Shown here piece by piece: positions 37,208 through 46,779 of a DNA stretch of 64,000 bases. How positions within the stretch are numbered: position 1 is the first letter of the stretch; each line of letters starts with the position of its first letter. A program made the translations under genes and the position numbers. Origin of the DNA: Sphingopyxis sp. BE259 (GTDB lineage: Bacteria > Pseudomonadota > Alphaproteobacteria > Sphingomonadales > Sphingomonadaceae); NCBI RefSeq assembly GCF_031457495.1, contig NZ_JAVDWM010000001.1, forward strand, positions 434,001 to 498,000, given 5' to 3'. The notes under the pieces are model-generated. The model made no database searches and was not told the origin of the DNA. It saw nothing but the letters and a program-made list of their open reading frames with translations.

Positions 37208-38427
37208 CCCGGGTCGCGCTTCTCCTCGCGGGTATCGCCCCGCTTGCCTTTGCTGTGCCCGCCGCGGCGCAGTCGATGGATCATTCGATGCATGGTGCGG
37301 CGCCTGCGCCAACATCTGCTCCTTCGCCAACGCCAACGCCGACGCCAGCGCCGGTTGCGCAGCCCGCGCCCGAAGCGCCGGCCGAAGGGTCGATGGAGCA
37401 GATGGACCATGGGAGCATGCAGGGCATGGACATGGAGCCCAAAACTTCGACCTGCCCGCCCAAACATGCGGCGATGGGTCATTGTACGCCCGAGGCGGAG
37501 GCTTCGGGCAAGGGCGCTTCTGACATGGACGCGATGGATCATGGCACGGCGGCGCCGTCCGATCCCGATTGTCCGCCCGAACATGCCAAAATGGGCCATT
37601 GCACCCCGAAGGGCGGATCTGCGGACCCCATGGCCGGAATGGAAGGCATGGCGACGATGAGCGGCGCCAGCGGCACCGACTTGCCGCCGGGCGATGCTAC
37701 CGCGCCTGCGCCTCCCGGCGACTGGTATGCCGATCGCATTTATCCCCAAGCCGAAATGGAGCATTCGCGCCACGACATGATGAAAGAGAATGGTGCGCAG
37801 ACCATCGCTTTCATCAGCTTCAACCTTGCCGAATATCAGGCGCGCAAGGGCCGCGACGGGTTCCGCTGGGACGGTGAGGCTTGGTACGGCGGCGACATTA
37901 ACCGGCTGACGATCAAGAGCGAAGGCGAGGGCGTGTTCGGCGAAGGCATCGAGAGCGCCGAGGTACAGGCGCTCTACAGCCGGGCGATCGGACCCTATTT
38001 CAACGCGCAGGCGGGTATCAGGCAGGATCTTGGGCCCGGCCCCGACCGCACCTATGCGACGATCGGCTTCGAGGGGCTCGCGCCCTATTGGTTCGAAGTC
38101 GAGGGCGCCTTGTTTTTATCCAACAAGGGTGATCTGCTCGCGCGACTGGAAGGCTATTACGACCAGCGTATTACCCAGAAGCTGATTTTGCAGCCGAGGG
38201 CCGAGTTCAATTTTGCGCTTCAGGATGTCCCCGAGACCGGCGTTGGTTCGGGGCTTTCGGATTTCGAGCTCGGGCTTCGCCTGCGTTACGAGGTCGTGAA
38301 GGAATTCGCGCCTTATGTCGGCGTCGAATGGGCGCGCAAGGTCGGCGATACCGCGCGTTTTGCCCGCGCCGCGGGCGAGGATGCGAGCGGCGTCAGCTTC
38401 GTGATGGGGGTGCGGGCCTGGTTCTAG
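37204..38427 (+). CDS. copB: Outer-membrane copper-binding protein CopB
   Basis: A 407-residue protein. A signal peptide ends near AAAQS. An N-terminal Met/His/Pro-rich segment (about 25-160) carries two copies of CPPxHAxMGHCTP plus MDHGSMQGMDM. A C-terminal beta-barrel (CopB family) starts near WYADRIYPQAEMEHSRHDMM and ends SFVMGVRAWF. It sequesters copper at the outer membrane. It shares the Cys/His/Met motif with CopA. Translation is coupled to copA. Confidence 0.93.
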   Translation: MTRVALLLAGIAPLAFAVPAAAQSMDHSMHGAAPAPTSAPSPTPTPTPAPVAQPAPEAPAEGSMEQMDHGSMQGMDMEPKTSTCPPKHAAMGHCTPEAEASGKGASDMDAMDHGTAAPSDPDCPPEHAKMGHCTPKGGSADPMAGMEGMATMSGASGTDLPPGDATAPAPPGDWYADRIYPQAEMEHSRHDMMKENGAQTIAFISFNLAEYQARKGRDGFRWDGEAWYGGDINRLTIKSEGEGVFGEGIESAEVQALYSRAIGPYFNAQAGIRQDLGPGPDRTYATIGFEGLAPYWFEVEGALFLSNKGDLLARLEGYYDQRITQKLILQPRAEFNFALQDVPETGVGSGLSDFELGLRLRYEVVKEFAPYVGVEWARKVGDTARFARAAGEDASGVSFVMGVRAWF

Positions 38428-38465
38428 AAGTTTCGCGGGGTGGCGACACGTCGAGGAGAAATGCC

Positions 38466-38909
38466 GTGAAACCAGCCTATCGCAGCCTCGCGCTGCAGAC
38501 GATCGTCAGCGGCGTCATCATGTATCTGGTGATGTTCGTCATGATCGACCGCCTCTCGAGCTTCTACAATAATCTCAACATGCTCTACATGACGCTGATG
38601 ATGGTCTCGCCGATGGTCGTGCTGATGATCGTCGCAATGCCGGGCATGTTCCCGTCGAAACGTCTCAATACGTTCCTGCTGCTGGGATCGGCAGTTGCCT
38701 TCTTCGGGAGCTTCGGGCTCATCCGGACACAGACGACGATCGGCGACACGGCCTTCTTGCGTTCGATGATCCCGCATCACTCGGGCGCGATCCTCATGTG
38801 TGAACAGGCTTCTCTCAAAGATGCCGAGATACGCGAACTCTGCCGCGGCATCATCGCGGGGCAGGCGACCGAAATCGAACAGATGAAATCCATTCTCGCG
38901 AGGAAATGA
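38466..38909 (+). CDS. DUF305-type membrane protein
   Basis: A 147-residue protein with three N-terminal membrane helices rich in Met (MYLVMFVMIDRL, MTLMMVSPMVVLMIVAMPGM). A C-terminal DUF305 half follows: SMIPHHSGAILMCEQASL, then DAEIRELCRGIIAGQATEIEQM. DUF305 proteins are ferritin-like and occur in metal loci. The start is a GTG at 38466 after AGGAG; the ATG just before it reads directly into a stop. It lies 38 bases after copB in the same operon. Confidence 0.8.
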   Translation: MKPAYRSLALQTIVSGVIMYLVMFVMIDRLSSFYNNLNMLYMTLMMVSPMVVLMIVAMPGMFPSKRLNTFLLLGSAVAFFGSFGLIRTQTTIGDTAFLRSMIPHHSGAILMCEQASLKDAEIRELCRGIIAGQATEIEQMKSILARK

Positions 38910-38910
38910 C

Positions 38911-39435
38911 ATGAAAAATCTGATGACGCGCCGTCATCTTTTCGGCCTGATTGCGGTCGGATCGGGGATGGCGCTTGCGGCATGCAATTCTGCCTCGGGC
39001 CCGGCGGCGACCAGCGATAAGAATGGCGCGGCGCCCGCGCCGGGCGCCGAGACGTCCAGCCCCAAGCGAATGCTCGTTTATCGCGATCCCGAATGCGGCT
39101 GCTGCGAAGCTTGGGCGGATATCGCACGCAAGGCCGGTTATGATGTGACTGTCGAGAACCGCGCTGACATGGCCGCCGTAAAGACGCGATATGGTGTGCC
39201 TGGCCAGCTGGCGTCGTGCCACACGGCCGTGATCGGCGGCTATGCGATCGAGGGTCATGTGCCGATGCGGCATGTTGCGAGACTCCTCCACGACAAGCCA
39301 CGCGACATTCGCGGAATCGCCGTGCCCGGCATGCCGCGCGGTTCTCCGGGAATGGAAATGCCGGACGGAAGCGCGGACGCATTCGAAGTGATGGCATTCG
39401 GCAGCGACGGCAAGGTTTCTGAATTCCGCGCATGA
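38911..39435 (+). CDS. DUF411 metal-binding protein
   Basis: A 174-residue periplasmic lipoprotein or Tat-like exported protein (TRRHLFGLIAVGSG...LAAC). The DUF411 domain has MLVYRDPECGCCEAWADI, then LASCHTAVIGGYAIEGHVP and GIAVPGMPRGSPGMEM. The CGCC pair and the later Cys/His/Met residues suit Cu(I). It starts one base after the DUF305 stop. A 30-codon fragment resembling its middle recurs at 39811-39900. Confidence 0.88.
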   Translation: MKNLMTRRHLFGLIAVGSGMALAACNSASGPAATSDKNGAAPAPGAETSSPKRMLVYRDPECGCCEAWADIARKAGYDVTVENRADMAAVKTRYGVPGQLASCHTAVIGGYAIEGHVPMRHVARLLHDKPRDIRGIAVPGMPRGSPGMEMPDGSADAFEVMAFGSDGKVSEFRA

Positions 39436-39461
39436 CCTGCCGACACGAAGAGGAGACAGAT

Positions 39462-39809
39462 ATGACGAGATTCATTCCCCTAGCGAGCGCCGCCGCGCTG
39501 ATATTTGCTCTGGCAGGATGCGGCACTGAGCCCGCGCAGCAGAGCGACGTCACACCGGAACAGAGTGAGGTCACTGCCGGTGAGCCGCCCGCAATGGTCG
39601 AGACCATGCCCGTAGCGGACGAGCCGCCCGCCGCGTCTGCCCCGGCGGCGCCGACCGAAGAAGCGATGCCTCCGGAGAAATCCCGCCCCAAGCAAGAACC
39701 CGCCGCGAAGGCCGCTGTGCCGCCGCGGGCAAAGGCCGCGCCGGAAGCGCCGAAACCTGTCGAACCCGAACCCGATCCTCATGCCGGGCACGATATGGAC
39801 AAAAAATAA
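39462..39809 (+). CDS. Small Pro/Ala/Glu-rich lipoprotein
   Basis: A 115-residue protein with a lipobox (FALAGC) and a low-complexity mature part rich in Pro, Ala and Glu, ending in PHAGHDMDKK, a possible metal-binding tail. The ATG follows GAAGAGGAGACAG. It has no recognised domain. It is the last intact gene of the copA operon. Confidence 0.65.
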   Translation: MTRFIPLASAAALIFALAGCGTEPAQQSDVTPEQSEVTAGEPPAMVETMPVADEPPAASAPAAPTEEAMPPEKSRPKQEPAAKAAVPPRAKAAPEAPKPVEPEPDPHAGHDMDKK

Positions 39810-39810
39810 G

Positions 39811-39900
39811 GAGCATGTGCCGACGCGGCATGTCGCCCGGGCGGTCGAGGACAAGCTGCGCGAAGTGTCCGGCATCGCCGCGCCCGGCATGCCGCGCGGT
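39811..39900 (+). pseudogene. DUF411 gene fragment (duplication remnant)
   Basis: Thirty codons starting at EHVPTRHVAR and ending GIAAPGMPRG match the DUF411 protein encoded just upstream (GHVPMRHVAR ... GIAVPGMPRG), with about 20 identical residues. Neither the CGCC region nor the domain's end is present. It looks like the scar of an old tandem copy. Confidence 0.65.
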
Positions 39901-40050
39901 CGGGCGCTGCTCGATGCCGCAGCGAGAGATATAACCATATGGAATAACCATCTCGTTTATAGCGATGAGTGGTGATTATTTCTGGTCATGCCAAGGCCGC
40001 GAAGATAGCTCGGTGGCGAAGCCGAGAGCTTTCGCAAATGGGAGGGGACC

Positions 40051-42522
40051 ATGAGAAAATTGCTTCGCACGAGTGGCTCGATTATCGCCGTCCTGGCAGG
40101 CATGTCGGCCGCCGCCGCCTTCGCGCAGGATAACGCCAAAGAGGCGCCGGGGCCAGGCGCGTCGCAGGGCGAAATCGTCGTGACGGGTACGCGGCGGAAC
40201 GATCTCAAGGCGGCCGATTCCGCTCAGCCGATCGACATCATCACCGGTGCCGAACTGCTCGAAAAGGGCACGGCCGACATGAATGATCTCCTGCGCACCG
40301 AGGTCCCGTCGCTCAATGTCCAGCGCCTCGTCAGCAACGACGGCGCCGTTTTTACCCGGCCTTTCTCGCTGCGCGGCCTGCCGCCGGACCAGACGCTGGT
40401 GCTCGTGAATGGCAAGCGGCGCCATCGCGGCGCGACGGTCCAGTTCACCAATGTTCCCTATATCCGGGGATCGCAGGGACCCGATCTTTCGGCGATCCCG
40501 TCGATCGCGATCGGCCAGCTCGAGGTTCTGCGTGACGGCGCGTCGGCGCTCTATGGATCGGATGCGATCGCCGGCGTCCTCAATTTCGGTCTGCGCCGCG
40601 ACCGCGAAGGCGGATTGCTGATCGCCCGCTATGGCCAATTCTATAAGGGCGACGGCGAGGATTTCCTCGTCCAGGGCAATGTCGGGCTTCCCTTCACCGA
40701 CGCCGGTTTCGTCAACATCAGCGGCGAATATGTGAACGCCAGCACGACGTCGCGCGGCATTCAGCGTCCCGACGCGCAGGCGCTCATCGATGCCGGCGTT
40801 CAGGATGTCCCGGTCCCGGCGCAGCGCTGGGGAAATCCCGAATCCGAGGCGGCGCGCATCTTCGTCAATGCCGGCATCGAACTGTCGGACGAGATGGAAT
40901 TCTACACCTTCGGCAACTATAGCTGGAGCCGCGGCACGACGGCCTTCTTTTACCGCAACCCCGATGCCAGCTTCATTTCCACCTCGATTCCGCTCACCAA
41001 TACGCCCGGAGGACAGCGGTTCAGCTTCCGCCAGCTCTTTCCCGGCGGTTTCACCCCGGATTTCGGTGCCACGGTGACCGATGCGGCGCTGGCGGCCGGC
41101 CTCAAGGGCGAATTCTCCTCGGGCCTGACCTATGACCTCAGCGCTTCCTATGGTCAGAACCATGCTTCCTACCGGATCGAAAATACGGTCAATCCGTCGC
41201 TTGGCCTCGCGTCGCCGACCTCCTTCAAGCCGGGGCAGCTCGAGCAGCGCGAACTCGCTTTCAATCTCGATCTCACTTACCCCATCGCGATCGGCACCTC
41301 CGATCCGCTGACGCTTGCAGGCGGTCTCGAGTATCGGCGCGAGACATATGAGATCACGGCCGGCGACATCGCATCATGGCAGGTTGGTCCTTTCGCGTCG
41401 GTCATCGATCCCGATACCGGAAACCGCGTCGGACTGCCGGTCGGCTCGAACGGCTTCCCGGGCTTCAGTCCCATCCAGGCGGGCGAGTTCGCGCGCAGCA
41501 ACTGGGCCGCCTATACGTCGCTCGAAGGCAATCTCACCGACGCGCTCCAGTTCGGCCTTGCCGGCCGCTACGAGAATTACTCGGACTTCGGCTCGAAATT
41601 CACCTGGAAGATCAACGGGCGATATGATTTCTCGGACGTCTTCGCGGTGCGCGGATCGGTCAACACCGGCTTTCGGGCGCCGACGCCGGGCCAGTCGAAC
41701 GCCTCGCAGGTCCAGACCAACATCGACTCGATAACCGGGGCGCCGCTGACCGCAGGCATTATCGCGCCCAACAATCCGGTGGCGCAATTCTTCGGCGCGA
41801 CGCCGCTTCGGCCCGAGAATTCGTTCAACGTCGCCGGCGGCATCGTGGTGAAGCCCTCCAATCGCATCACCTTCACGCTCGACTATTTCAACATCAAGGT
41901 CGAAGACCGGATCGCCGTATCGGGCAATTTCAATCTCACCCCGGCGCAGCGCGCGCAGCTCGCGGCGCTTGGCATTCCCGGTGGGGATTCCTTCCAGCAG
42001 GTGAGCTTCTTCACCAACTCCTTCGACAGCCGCACCCAGGGCGTCGATGCGGTGCTCACCGTGGGCTTCGACCTCGGCGGCGGCAAGGCCACGCTCGGTC
42101 TCAACGGCAACTATACCAAAACCGATGTCATCAAGGCTTCGCCGGTGATCACTGCGGACCGCGAGCGGCTGCTCGAACTCGAGGGCTTCGTTCCGAAGTG
42201 GAAGGGCAATGCGTCCTTCACTTATGCGGGCGAGCGCTTCGGCTTCGTCGCGCGCGCGAACTATTATGGCAAATGGACCGACTATGGCGCCGCACCGGCT
42301 GCCGACCAGACGGGCGGCGCCGAACTGCTGGTCGATCTCGAGCTGTCCTACAAGGTCAGCGACATGCTCAAGCTTGCGGTCGGCGGCGAGAATATCTTCG
42401 ACAATTACCCCGACGTCGAGGCGCGGCAATCCCAGATCAACAACGGGATCCGATATCTCCGCTTCGCGCCGACGGGGTTCAACGGGGGCTTCTGGTACGT
42501 TCGCGCGACCGCTTCCTTCTGA
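40051..42522 (+). CDS. TonB-dependent receptor (large)
   Basis: An 823-residue outer-membrane receptor. The signal peptide ends AAFAQD, then the GEIVVTGTRRNDLKAA start of the plug. The plug has FSLRGLPPDQTLVLVNGKRRH and IGQLEVLRDGASALYGSDAIAGVLNF, and the barrel closes with GGFWYVRATASF. This LVNGKRRHR subtype is common in sphingomonads for organic substrates. A convergent LysR gene follows 36 bases on. It may feed the amino-acid ABC system downstream, but that link is positional. Confidence 0.9.
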   Translation: MRKLLRTSGSIIAVLAGMSAAAAFAQDNAKEAPGPGASQGEIVVTGTRRNDLKAADSAQPIDIITGAELLEKGTADMNDLLRTEVPSLNVQRLVSNDGAVFTRPFSLRGLPPDQTLVLVNGKRRHRGATVQFTNVPYIRGSQGPDLSAIPSIAIGQLEVLRDGASALYGSDAIAGVLNFGLRRDREGGLLIARYGQFYKGDGEDFLVQGNVGLPFTDAGFVNISGEYVNASTTSRGIQRPDAQALIDAGVQDVPVPAQRWGNPESEAARIFVNAGIELSDEMEFYTFGNYSWSRGTTAFFYRNPDASFISTSIPLTNTPGGQRFSFRQLFPGGFTPDFGATVTDAALAAGLKGEFSSGLTYDLSASYGQNHASYRIENTVNPSLGLASPTSFKPGQLEQRELAFNLDLTYPIAIGTSDPLTLAGGLEYRRETYEITAGDIASWQVGPFASVIDPDTGNRVGLPVGSNGFPGFSPIQAGEFARSNWAAYTSLEGNLTDALQFGLAGRYENYSDFGSKFTWKINGRYDFSDVFAVRGSVNTGFRAPTPGQSNASQVQTNIDSITGAPLTAGIIAPNNPVAQFFGATPLRPENSFNVAGGIVVKPSNRITFTLDYFNIKVEDRIAVSGNFNLTPAQRAQLAALGIPGGDSFQQVSFFTNSFDSRTQGVDAVLTVGFDLGGGKATLGLNGNYTKTDVIKASPVITADRERLLELEGFVPKWKGNASFTYAGERFGFVARANYYGKWTDYGAAPAADQTGGAELLVDLELSYKVSDMLKLAVGGENIFDNYPDVEARQSQINNGIRYLRFAPTGFNGGFWYVRATASF

Positions 42523-42558
42523 TCGGTGGCCGTGAAGGCCGTGCCCCGACTTGTGTCT

Positions 42559-43464
42559 TCAGCTGGCGTCGGAGCCGAACATCTCGTCGCGGTGGGATTC
42601 GAGCACCGCGATAAAGGCCGCAGCGACTTGGGACATCGGCCTCAACTTCGGCGTGAAGAGCATATATTCGAAATGGACCTCCGGCGCGAAATCACGGACC
42701 GTAAGGCCCCGCTCGGCATAGTCCGCTGCGGTCACGGGGTTGAGAATCGAACATCCGACCCCCTGCATGACAAGCGCGCAGATGGTCATCGCATATTGGG
42801 TTTCGATGACCATCTCACGGTGGACGCCCGCGTCCTCGAAAATGCGGTCGATGCGGTGACGCACGCCGTCCTCGAGCGCAAGCGAAATGAAGGGCTCGCC
42901 CTCGAGATCGGCCGGCCGGATGACGTCCTTGACGGCCAGGCGGTGGCCGGCAGGAAGAACGCAGGCGCCGGGGCAGCGCAGGAAGCGCTCCATCCTTATG
43001 CCGGGCAATTCGCGCGCCGGCGTCGCGAGCCCGATGTCGAACTGCTGGTTCGCCATCCATTGCCGCACCGTCGAGGAGCTGCGGGTCTGGAGCTGAACGG
43101 TGACGCCGGGATGGGTCTCGCGAAAGGCCGCGATCACGCGCGGCAGGAAACTGACCGCGAGCGCCGGGAGAGCGGCGATCCGGAGCGTGCCGGTCGACAT
43201 GTTGCGGATATCTTCCGCTACCCGCTTCAGGGCCGCAATGCCCGAGAAGCTCCGCTCGACTTCGTAGAAAAAGGCGTCGGCTTCGGGCGTCACGGTGAGC
43301 GCGCTGCCGCGCGAGCGCAGGAAGAGCTGAAAACCCAGCTGATGCTCGAGCTCGGCAAGCATCTTGCTCACCGCGGGTTGCGACAGGTTGAGCGACTGCG
43401 CGGCCTGGGTGACCGATCCCGAGAGCATCACGGCCCTGAAGGCTTCAAGGTGACGCAGGTTCAT
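42559..43464 (-). CDS. LysR-family transcriptional regulator
   Basis: A 301-residue LTTR. The winged HTH is in MNLRHLEAFRAVMLSGSVTQAAQSLNLSQPAVSKML in its first 36 residues; a periplasmic-binding-protein-like effector domain follows. The ATG at 43464 follows GGGAGCG. It is divergent from the ABC binding-protein gene 55 bases away, the classic LTTR arrangement, so it should control that operon with its transported ligand or a metabolite as co-inducer. Confidence 0.88.
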   Translation of the reverse strand: MNLRHLEAFRAVMLSGSVTQAAQSLNLSQPAVSKMLAELEHQLGFQLFLRSRGSALTVTPEADAFFYEVERSFSGIAALKRVAEDIRNMSTGTLRIAALPALAVSFLPRVIAAFRETHPGVTVQLQTRSSSTVRQWMANQQFDIGLATPARELPGIRMERFLRCPGACVLPAGHRLAVKDVIRPADLEGEPFISLALEDGVRHRIDRIFEDAGVHREMVIETQYAMTICALVMQGVGCSILNPVTAADYAERGLTVRDFAPEVHFEYMLFTPKLRPMSQVAAAFIAVLESHRDEMFGSDAS

Positions 43465-43478
43465 CGGACATCGCTCCC

Positions 43479-43494
43479 TATAGCTATTTCTTAT
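43479..43494. promoter_or_regulatory. Candidate LysR-box between the regulator and ABC operon
   Basis: TATAG (43479-43483) and CTTAT (43490-43494) form an imperfect dyad with a six-base centre in the 55-base divergent space. The position is right for an LTTR site; the sequence match is loose. Confidence 0.3.
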
Positions 43495-43519
43495 GGCGCT
43501 AGCATTGAAAGCCTCGTTT

Positions 43520-44590
43520 ATGAATAGGTCGCACGCATCGCGCCGCTGGTTACCGGCGCTGCTCGCCGCAGGCGCCCTGTTACTCGGCGGCTGCGGCCGC
43601 GAGCCCGCCGGCACCGGTGGGCATGAAATCGCCGCGGCGAAGGGATCGACGCTTGCGCGGATTCGCGCGCGCGGAACGCTCAATTGCGCAATTCATACGG
43701 GGCAGCTCGGCATGTCCTATCTCGACAAGCGCGGGCGCTGGCAGGGGTTCTTCGTCGACTACTGCCGGGCGCTCGCCGCTGCGGTCCTCGGCGATGCCCG
43801 CAAGGTCCGGTTCATGCCGGTCGCCTCGAACAAGCGCTTCACGATCGTGCAGACGGGCGAGGCCGACGTCCTCTCGCGAACGACGACATGGACGCTGACG
43901 CGCGACACCGACCTCGGGGTGAATTTCGTCGGCACCATGTATTATGACGGGCAGAGCTTCCTGGTGCCCCGGCGATCGGGTGTGCGGCTTCCGACGGATC
44001 TCGATGGCGCATCGATCTGCATCACCAAGGGGACGACCTCCGAACTCAACACCGCCGAATATTTCGAGCGCAAGGGGCTGCGTTTCCAGTCCGTCGTGTT
44101 CGAGAATCCCGAGGAAGCCAAGCTCGCCTTCTTTGCCGGGCGGTGCGACGCAATGACCACCGATGCCTTCACGCTGACGGTGATCCGCCTGGCCGACACC
44201 GCGCATCCCGACGATTATGTGGTGCTGCCCGAGCGGCTCACCAAAGAACCGGTCGGCCCAGTCGTGCGCAGCGACGACGAGCAATGGTACGAGATCAACA
44301 AATGGGTGCTGAACGCGCTCTTCGCTGCCGAGGAAATGGGGGTCACCCGCGCGAATGCCGCGCGCATGCGGATGGCCTCGCGCGACCCTGAAGTGCGCAA
44401 GATGCTCGGCGGCTTGCCCGGATTCGGCAAGTCGCTCGGCCTTGACGATGACTGGGCGTACCGGGCAATCGAGGCGACCGGCAATTATGGCGAAATCTTC
44501 GACCGGCACATTACGCCGCTCGGCGTCGAACGCGGACAGAATAAGCTCTATCGGGACGGCGGGCTGATCTACCCGTTGCCGATGCGATGA
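43520..44590 (+). CDS. Amino-acid ABC transporter substrate-binding lipoprotein (AapJ-like)
   Basis: A 356-residue periplasmic binding protein. It has a lipobox (LLLGGC) and family 3 features: LARIRARGTLNCAIHTG, RGRWQGFFVDYCRALAAAVLG, then GEADVLSRTTTWTLTRD. The last is characteristic of general L-amino-acid (AapJ) proteins. The start at 43520 gives a normal signal peptide; an earlier ATG at 43493 lies in the putative operator. It overlaps the permease gene by ATGA. Ligand unknown; the operon's PLP lyase suggests a sulfur amino acid. Confidence 0.88.
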   Translation: MNRSHASRRWLPALLAAGALLLGGCGREPAGTGGHEIAAAKGSTLARIRARGTLNCAIHTGQLGMSYLDKRGRWQGFFVDYCRALAAAVLGDARKVRFMPVASNKRFTIVQTGEADVLSRTTTWTLTRDTDLGVNFVGTMYYDGQSFLVPRRSGVRLPTDLDGASICITKGTTSELNTAEYFERKGLRFQSVVFENPEEAKLAFFAGRCDAMTTDAFTLTVIRLADTAHPDDYVVLPERLTKEPVGPVVRSDDEQWYEINKWVLNALFAAEEMGVTRANAARMRMASRDPEVRKMLGGLPGFGKSLGLDDDWAYRAIEATGNYGEIFDRHITPLGVERGQNKLYRDGGLIYPLPMR

Positions 44591-46779
44591 CTCATAAACA
44601 CAGGCGGCTTGCCATCGCTGCGTTACCCTGGCTGCTGATCGCGGGCGGGCTTGTGGTCGCCTACGGCCTGTTTGCGACATTGGCGGACAATCTCGCGGAC
44701 CGAAACATCCGGACGGGGTTCGGTTTCCTGTTCGACCGGGCGGGTTTCGCGATTGGCGAAACGCTGATTGCTTACGCGCCGGGCGATTCCTATGCCGCGG
44801 CGCTGGCGGTGGGTCTTCTCAACACGCTCCTGATATCGGCGCTCGGCATCATCTTCTCGACCTTGCTCGGCCTCGCGGTCTGCATGGCGCGCCTGTCGTC
44901 CAACTGGCTGCTTGCGAGGCTCTCCGGCCTTTATATCGAGCTGGTTCGCAATATTCCGCTGCTGCTCCAGATGTTCGTCTGGTACGCCGCGCTGCTGTTC
45001 GGTCTGCCCGGACCCGGCCCGGGCGCCGTCGGACCGTTCGACCTCGATAATCGGGGATTGCACCTCCCCGCGCTCTCCTTGGCCGATCCGGGACGGCCGG
45101 TCTTTCTCATCGCGATCGTCGCCTGTGCGATCCTGCTGGGTGCCGTGCGGCGAGGAGCCGTTCGCACGCGCACTGCGCTGGCCTTCGCCGGCATCTCCCT
45201 GGTGCCGCTCTTGCTGTGGGGCGGGATCGATCTGCCGCGGGCGGGGCGCTTCGGAACCGTCGGCGGATTGTCGCTCTCCACGGAGTTTCTGACGCTGGTC
45301 GCCAGCCTTTCGGTCTATGCCTCGGCCTATCTGGCCGAGATATTCCGCGGCGCGATCCTCGCCGTTCCCGCAGGGCAGAGCGAGGCCGCCAAAGCGCTCG
45401 GCCTGTCGCCCGCGCAAACAATGGGACGGATCGTGATGCCGCAAGCGCTGCGCATCGCCATACCGCCGATGACGAGCTGGCATCTCAACACGATCAAGAA
45501 CAGCTCCCTGGGGGTCGCGATCGGATATCCCGAATTTGTCTCGGTGGTCGATACCGTCATCAGTCAGACAGGGCAGGCGATCGAGGGCGTCGGCCTGATC
45601 GTCGCGACCTTCCTGCTGCTTTCGCTATCCTTGTCGTTCGTCACCGGCCTCTATGCCCGCCAGTTGGGCTGGAGCGTCGCCGGGCAGCCCGGCCGGAGCA
45701 TCCAGTCGGCGCCCCTCGAACCCTTTCCGCTGCGCTCGGCGACCGCCTGGCCGTCGTGGATACGGCGCAATCTGTTCAGAGGAGGACGCCAGTCGATACT
45801 CACCATCGCGATCCTCGCCATGACCGCGGCTTTCGCCGGCAAGGGGCTCTCGTGGCTGCTGTTCGACGCGACCTTCGCCGGGGGCGCGGCCGATTGCCGT
45901 TTGGCCAGCGGTGCTTGCTGGCCATTCCTCCGCGAAAATGCGCGGCTGATATTGTTTGGCACCTATCCCGAAGCCGAGCAGTGGCGGTCCGCAGCAGCGG
46001 CGGCCGCGCTGCTTTCATGCCTTGCCTTCTCCTTCGTCCCGCGATTCTGGCGCAGCCGCCTCGGGCTTGTCTGGCTCGGCGCAATCGCCGTGGCGGTACT
46101 TCTGCTACGAGGAGGATTCGCGGGCCTTTCCTATGTCCCGATGGAGAAGTGGAGCGGCCTGCCGGTCACATTGCTGCTCGCGAGCCTTGCGGTGGTCGGC
46201 GCTTTTCCATTGGCTATACTCCTCGCGTTCGGCCGCAGGTCGGCGCGGCGCGGCATTCGCTGGCCGAGCGTCGCCTTCATCGAGCTGGTTCGCGGAACGC
46301 CGCTGATCGGAGTGCTCTTCCTCGCTGCGGTCCTGTTCCCGCTGTTCGTGCCCTCCTATCTCTCGATCGACAGCCTGCCGCGCGTCCAGCTCGCGCTCAT
46401 ATTCTTCACTGCCGCCTATATGGCCGAGGTCATCCGGGGCGGCCTGCTGGCGGTTCCCGTCGGGCAAGCCGAGGCCGCGCATGCTCTTGGCCTCACCAAA
46501 TGGCAGGCGCGGCGCCATATCCTGTTGCCGCAGGCGCTGAAAGTCAGCGTGCCGGGGCTGGTCAACACTTCGATCAGCGAGGTCAAGAACACGACGCTCG
46601 TCCTCATCGTCGGCGTCTTCGATTTGTTGCAGACGACCCGCCTCTCCTACGTCGAGGCGCAATGGCGACCCTATTTCGCCGAAGCCTATCTTTTTACCGG
46701 GACAATCTTTTTCCTCCTCTGTTTCTCCCTGTCCCGGCTCAGCATGAAGATCGAACGGAAACTAAACTATGCAGGATAA
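44587..46779 (+). CDS. Fused double permease of an amino-acid ABC transporter (AapQ-AapM-like)
   Basis: A 730-residue inner-membrane protein containing two permease halves. The first EAA loop is GQSEAAKALGLSPAQTMGRI (about 261), and the second GQAEAAHALGLTKWQARRHI (about 625). Polar amino-acid systems normally have two separate permeases (AapQ and AapM, 380-400 residues each); here they are one chain. Each half also has the ELVRNIPLL / ELVRGTPLI motif. It overlaps the binding-protein gene by four bases and the lyase gene by 11. Confidence 0.88.
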   Translation: MTHKHRRLAIAALPWLLIAGGLVVAYGLFATLADNLADRNIRTGFGFLFDRAGFAIGETLIAYAPGDSYAAALAVGLLNTLLISALGIIFSTLLGLAVCMARLSSNWLLARLSGLYIELVRNIPLLLQMFVWYAALLFGLPGPGPGAVGPFDLDNRGLHLPALSLADPGRPVFLIAIVACAILLGAVRRGAVRTRTALAFAGISLVPLLLWGGIDLPRAGRFGTVGGLSLSTEFLTLVASLSVYASAYLAEIFRGAILAVPAGQSEAAKALGLSPAQTMGRIVMPQALRIAIPPMTSWHLNTIKNSSLGVAIGYPEFVSVVDTVISQTGQAIEGVGLIVATFLLLSLSLSFVTGLYARQLGWSVAGQPGRSIQSAPLEPFPLRSATAWPSWIRRNLFRGGRQSILTIAILAMTAAFAGKGLSWLLFDATFAGGAADCRLASGACWPFLRENARLILFGTYPEAEQWRSAAAAAALLSCLAFSFVPRFWRSRLGLVWLGAIAVAVLLLRGGFAGLSYVPMEKWSGLPVTLLLASLAVVGAFPLAILLAFGRRSARRGIRWPSVAFIELVRGTPLIGVLFLAAVLFPLFVPSYLSIDSLPRVQLALIFFTAAYMAEVIRGGLLAVPVGQAEAAHALGLTKWQARRHILLPQALKVSVPGLVNTSISEVKNTTLVLIVGVFDLLQTTRLSYVEAQWRPYFAEAYLFTGTIFFLLCFSLSRLSMKIERKLNYAG

